The notes under the pieces were generated by a model. The model was not told the origin of the DNA and did no database searches. It worked only from the letters and a program-made list of their open reading frames with translations. The position numbers and the translations under genes are program-made. From an uncultured Helcococcus sp. (GTDB lineage Bacteria > Bacillota > Clostridia > Tissierellales > Peptoniphilaceae), in contig CALAZW010000081.1 of NCBI GenBank assembly GCA_937926545.1, positions 1-7,785 of the forward strand: 7,785 nt of DNA, read 5' to 3'. Positions within the stretch are counted from its first letter, which is position 1. Each line of letters begins with the position of its first letter. Positions 4,542 to 7,785 of the stretch are shown piece by piece.

Positions 4542-6854
4542 ATGATAAAGCAGTTTGAGGGAATTGATGAGATTTATAATATTAGTTTGAAAAATATAAA
4601 GGGCCTGGACTATGGTTATGAACCAGGTATAAAACTTATCTATCTAATCAAGGGCCAGGTGGTTTATAGGATAAATGATAGAGAGCTTATTCTTAATCCA
4701 GGAGAAGTTCTGGTACTAAATAGATTTGATAGTAGATTTATTTATAGTAGGGACTTGGATAATCTAATCTTGGCCCTGGATATTAAAAGGGACTATATGG
4801 AAAGTTATAGCCCTAGTTTGCCCAATTTAAGATTTATAAACCATATAGATAAAAACCTGGTGAACAAAAGACTTACAGATACTATTTTGGATTTATACAG
4901 GTTTACAAGAGATAATGAAAATGAAAAGAAAAGACAGGGCCTGGTTAATAATATATTAAAAAATCTCATGTCCAATTACCTAAATAGGGAATACGATAAA
5001 AAGCTAAGGGATGATAAGCTGGTTAATCTGGAGATTTTATCCAGGGATTATGACCATATAAGTTTTGATCAACTAAATCTGGCCAGCCTATCACAAAAGC
5101 TGCACTTAAGTGAGTCCTACATATCAAAAATGATTTATGAATTTTGTGGTATTCAATTTACAGAATTTGTTCAACAATTGAAACTCTACTATGCATGTGA
5201 TTATCTATTAACTACTTCAAAGAATTTGGATGATATCTCCTACCTGGTAAACTTTAATTCAAGTAAGTCTCTTAATAGAATCTTTAATAAGTACTTGGCC
5301 ATGACTCCGGCCCAGTATAGGATCACTTATAGCAAGGAAAATGATTTTCATCAAAATCAAAATTTGTTGAATTTGGAATTATTTAAAAGCCAGGACCAGG
5401 GATTTGAAAGTTACCTAAAGACCTATATGGGCAAGGATAAATTTGAAATAAAGATAGATAGCCAAACTGATGTTTTTTATGATGACTACTTTAGAGATTT
5501 CGCCCTTATAAGGGAGTTTAATTCTCTGGGAAGGGACTATATCTATTCTATAGATAGGATTGTTGAAAATATAAAAATCAATCAAATTATTATTAATATA
5601 AAATACGATAAGGCCAGAGATATTTTTGTCTTAAAGGACACTGGTAAGAAAATCTCTAGAGACGATCTTTACCTAATTCTAGATAGGTGTGTGGAACATG
5701 ATATAGAGGCCATTCTCTATTTGGACAATGGGGGGCCTGACTTGAAAAGAGACCAGGTGGAGGAAAAACTTGGTGAATTTGACAGGTTCTATACGGCCAT
5801 ATCCAATATTATAGGAGCAAATAATATGAGAAAATTTGGCTATACCATAGACATACAAAACTTGTTTGACCAAATTGAAAATGGGGATGACTTGGAACTT
5901 TATAGGGAGTATATCTACCGACAAAGAAGACTTTTAGATGAAAAAGTGGGAAGTAAGGACTATAACTGGGGCATAGAAATCGGAGATTTGGAAGAGGGAA
6001 AGCTGGAAGGAATAAAACTTTTAGCCAATAAAATCTTTTTGGATAAGAAGGCTGATTTTAAGCCCAACTTTATATCCCTAGGCTATAGAAAAGATCAGGA
6101 AAAAAAGGATTTGACCCAGATTTTTTCAGAGATCCAAGACTATGAAAAAACAGTGTTTTCATCCATATCTAATTTGATAAAAGAAATTAATTTCCCCATC
6201 AAGGTCATTTATATAAGGGGACTTTTTGAGCATATAGACATAAGTGATATGGACATTAGATATAGAAATCTTTTAATGATTTCTTTAATATTGGAAAGTA
6301 AGTACTTTTTAAAAGGAGAAAATATTTATCTACCTGAATACAAGGTGGTGGATAAAAGAAGGGAAGGATCCTATTACTATCCCAGGGTAATTGATGATTA
6401 CGGTTTCTTTACTCCTTTCTATTGGTCACTTTTCCTTCTAGGTCAAGTAAAGGGCAGGTTGATAGCTGAAGATAGAAGCTATATGGCCATAAAAAATGAA
6501 AACGACCTTTATGTGGTTATTTATGGGGAGCTTACCAGTGACTATTGCTATTCCAATCAAAAAAACTTTATGGACTTAAAAAATGACCAGGCTAGTATCC
6601 AGTTAATAATTGATGGCTTGGAGGGGAAATATAAGTTAATAACTCAAAAGTTATCATTTGAACATGGGAGCGTGGAAAGTAGTATAGGCAGTAAGGAAAA
6701 CTACAAGTATCTTTCAGCCAGAGATAGAAGGTATCTTAGAACCATTTCAACTCCTAGCTTTAAGATGGACTTAATAGAAATGACAGGCCACTATGAAGAG
6801 GAGATAAAATACTCACCCTTTAACTTTATTTTAAAGAAATACATTAAACTGTAA
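4542..6854 (+). CDS. AraC-family regulator with a degenerate GH39-like C-terminal domain
   Basis: A 770-residue cytoplasmic protein with no signal or membrane segment. Residues about 10-85 look like the AraC cupin sensor (KLIYLIKGQVVYRINDRELILNPGEV region). Residues about 163-260 are the two AraC helix-turn-helix units, the second ending NSSKSLNRIFNKYLAMTPAQYR-like (239-260). Residues about 305-770 follow the order of a GH39 xylosidase-type barrel: KISRDDLYLILDRCVEHDIEAILYL (370-394), a long helix, GYTIDIQN (433-440), PNFISLGYRK (508-517), FPIKVIYIRG (551-560), GFFTPFYWSLFLLG (621-634) and the C-terminal sandwich with HGS (708-710). Where GH39 enzymes carry the acid/base NEP motif this protein has IQN, and where the nucleophile TE motif is expected it has YIR, so it is probably a sugar-sensing pseudoenzyme. 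The ribosome site GGGGGA is five bases before the ATG. Likely target: itself or the surface protein downstream. The ligand is unknown. Confidence 0.8.
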   Translation: MIKQFEGIDEIYNISLKNIKGLDYGYEPGIKLIYLIKGQVVYRINDRELILNPGEVLVLNRFDSRFIYSRDLDNLILALDIKRDYMESYSPSLPNLRFINHIDKNLVNKRLTDTILDLYRFTRDNENEKKRQGLVNNILKNLMSNYLNREYDKKLRDDKLVNLEILSRDYDHISFDQLNLASLSQKLHLSESYISKMIYEFCGIQFTEFVQQLKLYYACDYLLTTSKNLDDISYLVNFNSSKSLNRIFNKYLAMTPAQYRITYSKENDFHQNQNLLNLELFKSQDQGFESYLKTYMGKDKFEIKIDSQTDVFYDDYFRDFALIREFNSLGRDYIYSIDRIVENIKINQIIINIKYDKARDIFVLKDTGKKISRDDLYLILDRCVEHDIEAILYLDNGGPDLKRDQVEEKLGEFDRFYTAISNIIGANNMRKFGYTIDIQNLFDQIENGDDLELYREYIYRQRRLLDEKVGSKDYNWGIEIGDLEEGKLEGIKLLANKIFLDKKADFKPNFISLGYRKDQEKKDLTQIFSEIQDYEKTVFSSISNLIKEINFPIKVIYIRGLFEHIDISDMDIRYRNLLMISLILESKYFLKGENIYLPEYKVVDKRREGSYYYPRVIDDYGFFTPFYWSLFLLGQVKGRLIAEDRSYMAIKNENDLYVVIYGELTSDYCYSNQKNFMDLKNDQASIQLIIDGLEGKYKLITQKLSFEHGSVESSIGSKENYKYLSARDRRYLRTISTPSFKMDLIEMTGHYEEEIKYSPFNFILKKYIKL

Positions 6855-6912
6855 AATAATAACATGATTTCAGCAAATAATAACAGTTATTATATAAACA
6901 AATGTTATTATA
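6855..6912. repeat. Three-fold TAATAACA element, possible AraC-type operator
   Basis: AATAATAACA occurs at 6855-6864 and again at 6876-6885, starts exactly 21 bases apart. The second copy is the left half of a perfect 17-base palindrome ATAATAACAGTTATTAT (6877-6893). A further inverted copy, TGTTATTATA, lies at 6903-6912. The cluster is between the AraC-type gene and the surface protein gene, about 45-100 bases upstream of the latter's predicted promoter. A 21-base direct-repeat spacing is that of classic AraC half-sites. The sequence is very AT-rich, which raises the chance of coincidence. Confidence 0.4.
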
Positions 6913-6955
6913 AAAAATATATCAAAATATGCTAGTTAAGAGAAAAGAATAGCTA

Positions 6956-6984
6956 TTAAAAAAATTGCTTACTTCTAATATAAT
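6956..6984 (+). promoter_or_regulatory. Promoter of the surface protein gene
   Basis: A perfect TATAAT (6979-6984) has TTAAAA (6956-6961, four of six matches to TTGACA) 17 bases upstream. Transcription would begin near 6991, 22 bases before the start codon. The palindrome AATAGCTATT (6948-6957) overlaps the edge of the -35 box. Confidence 0.5.
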
Positions 6985-7012
6985 AGTTCTCAGTAATAGA
7001 TGGAGGGACTTA

Positions 7013-7785
7013 ATGAGAAGAAATATAGCAATTTTTTTTATGGCTGTTTCAGCCTTTTTTATTGGCCTTGGTGGAGGTCAGATTCAAGCCCAAGAAGAAT
7101 ACCTGGATGTTCCAATAAGAGTGAGATGGGATAATGTTAGTAAACATAACAGGCCTATAATAGAGACTAAAATAATGGAAGATGAGGAAGATAGTGGTCA
7201 TAGCATTATTTTGTCCGAGGAAAATAATTGGTCAGGCCTTATTAAGGGGGTTTATAGGGATCCATATTCACGTTATAAATTAACTTCCCGAGTATTAGAT
7301 GGAGAAGGCTCTATAGATGATTATCAACTATATAATCTGTCAAGAGGAGCTGTTCTTAATATTAGGGGAAATGATACAACTAATATAACATTTAGAATGA
7401 AGGATCTAACTGGTAACAGATTAGCCTACAGTCAGGTTTATATTTACGATGAAAATAATAACTTTGTAAAGTCAATTAGCCTTAAGCCAGGAGCGCAAAA
7501 AAGTGATTGTTTCGTTGATAGCTACAATAAAGATGGTAATTTTATTAACTACAGTCTAAAGACAGCTGAAGAAGATATATTTGAATATAAGATTACAGCT
7601 AATTATGACGAGTATAACCTAAGAATTGAATTTAATATTGAAAGAGAAGAAATAGAAATTCCAGTTGAAAATCCAGAAGATAAAGAAGATTTGGATAAGG
7701 ACGACAAGAATGAAGAAGGCTCAGGAAATTTAGATGGAGACAGTTCAGTTGAAAGTCCGGAAGATAAAGAAGATTTGGATAAGGA
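7013..7785 (+). CDS. Secreted surface protein with Cna-B-like domains and acidic repeats, 3' end cut off
   Basis: The frame opens at an ATG with GGAGGG (7002-7007) five bases upstream and runs without a stop to the window end: 257 codons plus two bases. Residues 1-26 are a Sec signal peptide (MRRN, hydrophobic 5-21, cleavage likely after the IQA of 24-26). Residues about 32-110 resemble a divergent Cna-B domain: VPIRVRWDNVSKHNRP, then LSEENNWSG (67-75), matching the family's V-x-W-x-D...RP and LS-x-x-N-x-W pattern. Residues about 123-212 repeat the theme: ITFRMKDL, VYIYDENNNFVKSISL, SDCFVDSYNKDGNFINYSL. From Val218 a Glu/Asp/Lys-rich tandem repeat begins. No isopeptide-bond residues were confidently assigned. 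A wall-anchor motif (LPXTG type) would be expected beyond the window. Likely role: adhesin or structural surface protein, possibly controlled by the AraC-type gene upstream. Function is inferred from architecture only. Confidence 0.85.
   Translation, partial: MRRNIAIFFMAVSAFFIGLGGGQIQAQEEYLDVPIRVRWDNVSKHNRPIIETKIMEDEEDSGHSIILSEENNWSGLIKGVYRDPYSRYKLTSRVLDGEGSIDDYQLYNLSRGAVLNIRGNDTTNITFRMKDLTGNRLAYSQVYIYDENNNFVKSISLKPGAQKSDCFVDSYNKDGNFINYSLKTAEEDIFEYKITANYDEYNLRIEFNIEREEIEIPVENPEDKEDLDKDDKNEEGSGNLDGDSSVESPEDKEDLDK
7664..7785 (+). repeat. 84-base in-frame tandem repeat (28 residues), second copy truncated
   Basis: The unit beginning GTTGAAA at 7664 starts again at 7748, a period of 84 bases or 28 codons. 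The first copy encodes VENPEDKEDLDK, then a spacer DDKNEEGSGNLDGDSS; the second begins VESPEDKEDLDK and is cut by the window end. Within the shared 12-residue core only Asn/Ser differs, and at DNA level AATCCA becomes AGTCCG, so the copies are recent or under homogenisation. Such acidic repeats usually form an extended wall-spanning stalk and vary in number between strains. Confidence 0.8.

Noticed and set aside
5679..5924. 81-residue minus-strand open frame
   Set aside because: It is antisense to the GH39-like part of the AraC-type gene, with no supporting start signals and no resemblance to known proteins.
6877..6893. Palindrome as a terminator of the AraC-type gene
   Set aside because: The stem is nearly all A/T, the centre leaves no proper loop, and no T-run follows; an operator reading fits better.
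7664..7785. Repeats as a CRISPR array
   Set aside because: The repeat is in frame, encodes an acidic peptide with a coding spacer, and lies within a signal-peptide-bearing gene.

Overview
This is an AT-rich window with strong AGGAGG-type ribosome sites, heavy use of ATA (Ile) and AGG/AGA (Arg) codons, a Gram-positive lipoprotein and a probable surface protein. It most resembles a low-GC anaerobic Firmicute. My guess is a Gram-positive anaerobic coccus of the Peptoniphilaceae (Anaerococcus/Peptoniphilus-like), inferred from style of sequence and gene families and not proven.

Layout. (1) 3-1886, minus strand: a complete lipoprotein with an FMN-binding domain fused to a fumarate-reductase-type flavoprotein domain. 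It is probably an extracytosolic terminal reductase that takes electrons through a flavin instead of hemes. (2) 1887-2219: a divergent intergenic region with a promoter in each direction and a notable inverted repeat behind the reductase promoter. (3) 2220-2732, plus strand: a ClbS/DfsB-family four-helix protein gene interrupted at codon 26 by an in-frame TAA. (4) 2740-4060: a compact regulatory operon with a near-consensus promoter, a perfect 15-bp palindrome at the start site, a TTG-started TetR regulator, a seven-helix membrane protein of unknown function one base later, and a textbook terminator. (5) 4101-4475: a DUF1801 / YdhG-like small protein. (6) 4542-6854: a 770-residue AraC-type regulator whose C-terminal half looks like a GH39-type glycosidase fold that has lost both catalytic glutamates. 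(7) 6855-7012: an AT-rich intergenic region with a three-fold repeated TAATAACA element, two direct copies exactly 21 bp apart. (8) 7013 to the window end: the start of a secreted, probably cell-wall-anchored protein with two divergent Cna-B-like domains entering an acidic 28-residue tandem repeat.

How they may work together. The TetR protein and the membrane protein almost certainly form one autoregulated unit. The AraC/GH39-like protein may sense a carbohydrate and may control the adjacent surface-protein gene through the repeat cluster between them, but this is inference from position and site spacing. The reductase gene is a separate, probably well-expressed respiratory function. No mobile element, CRISPR array, tRNA or rRNA was seen.
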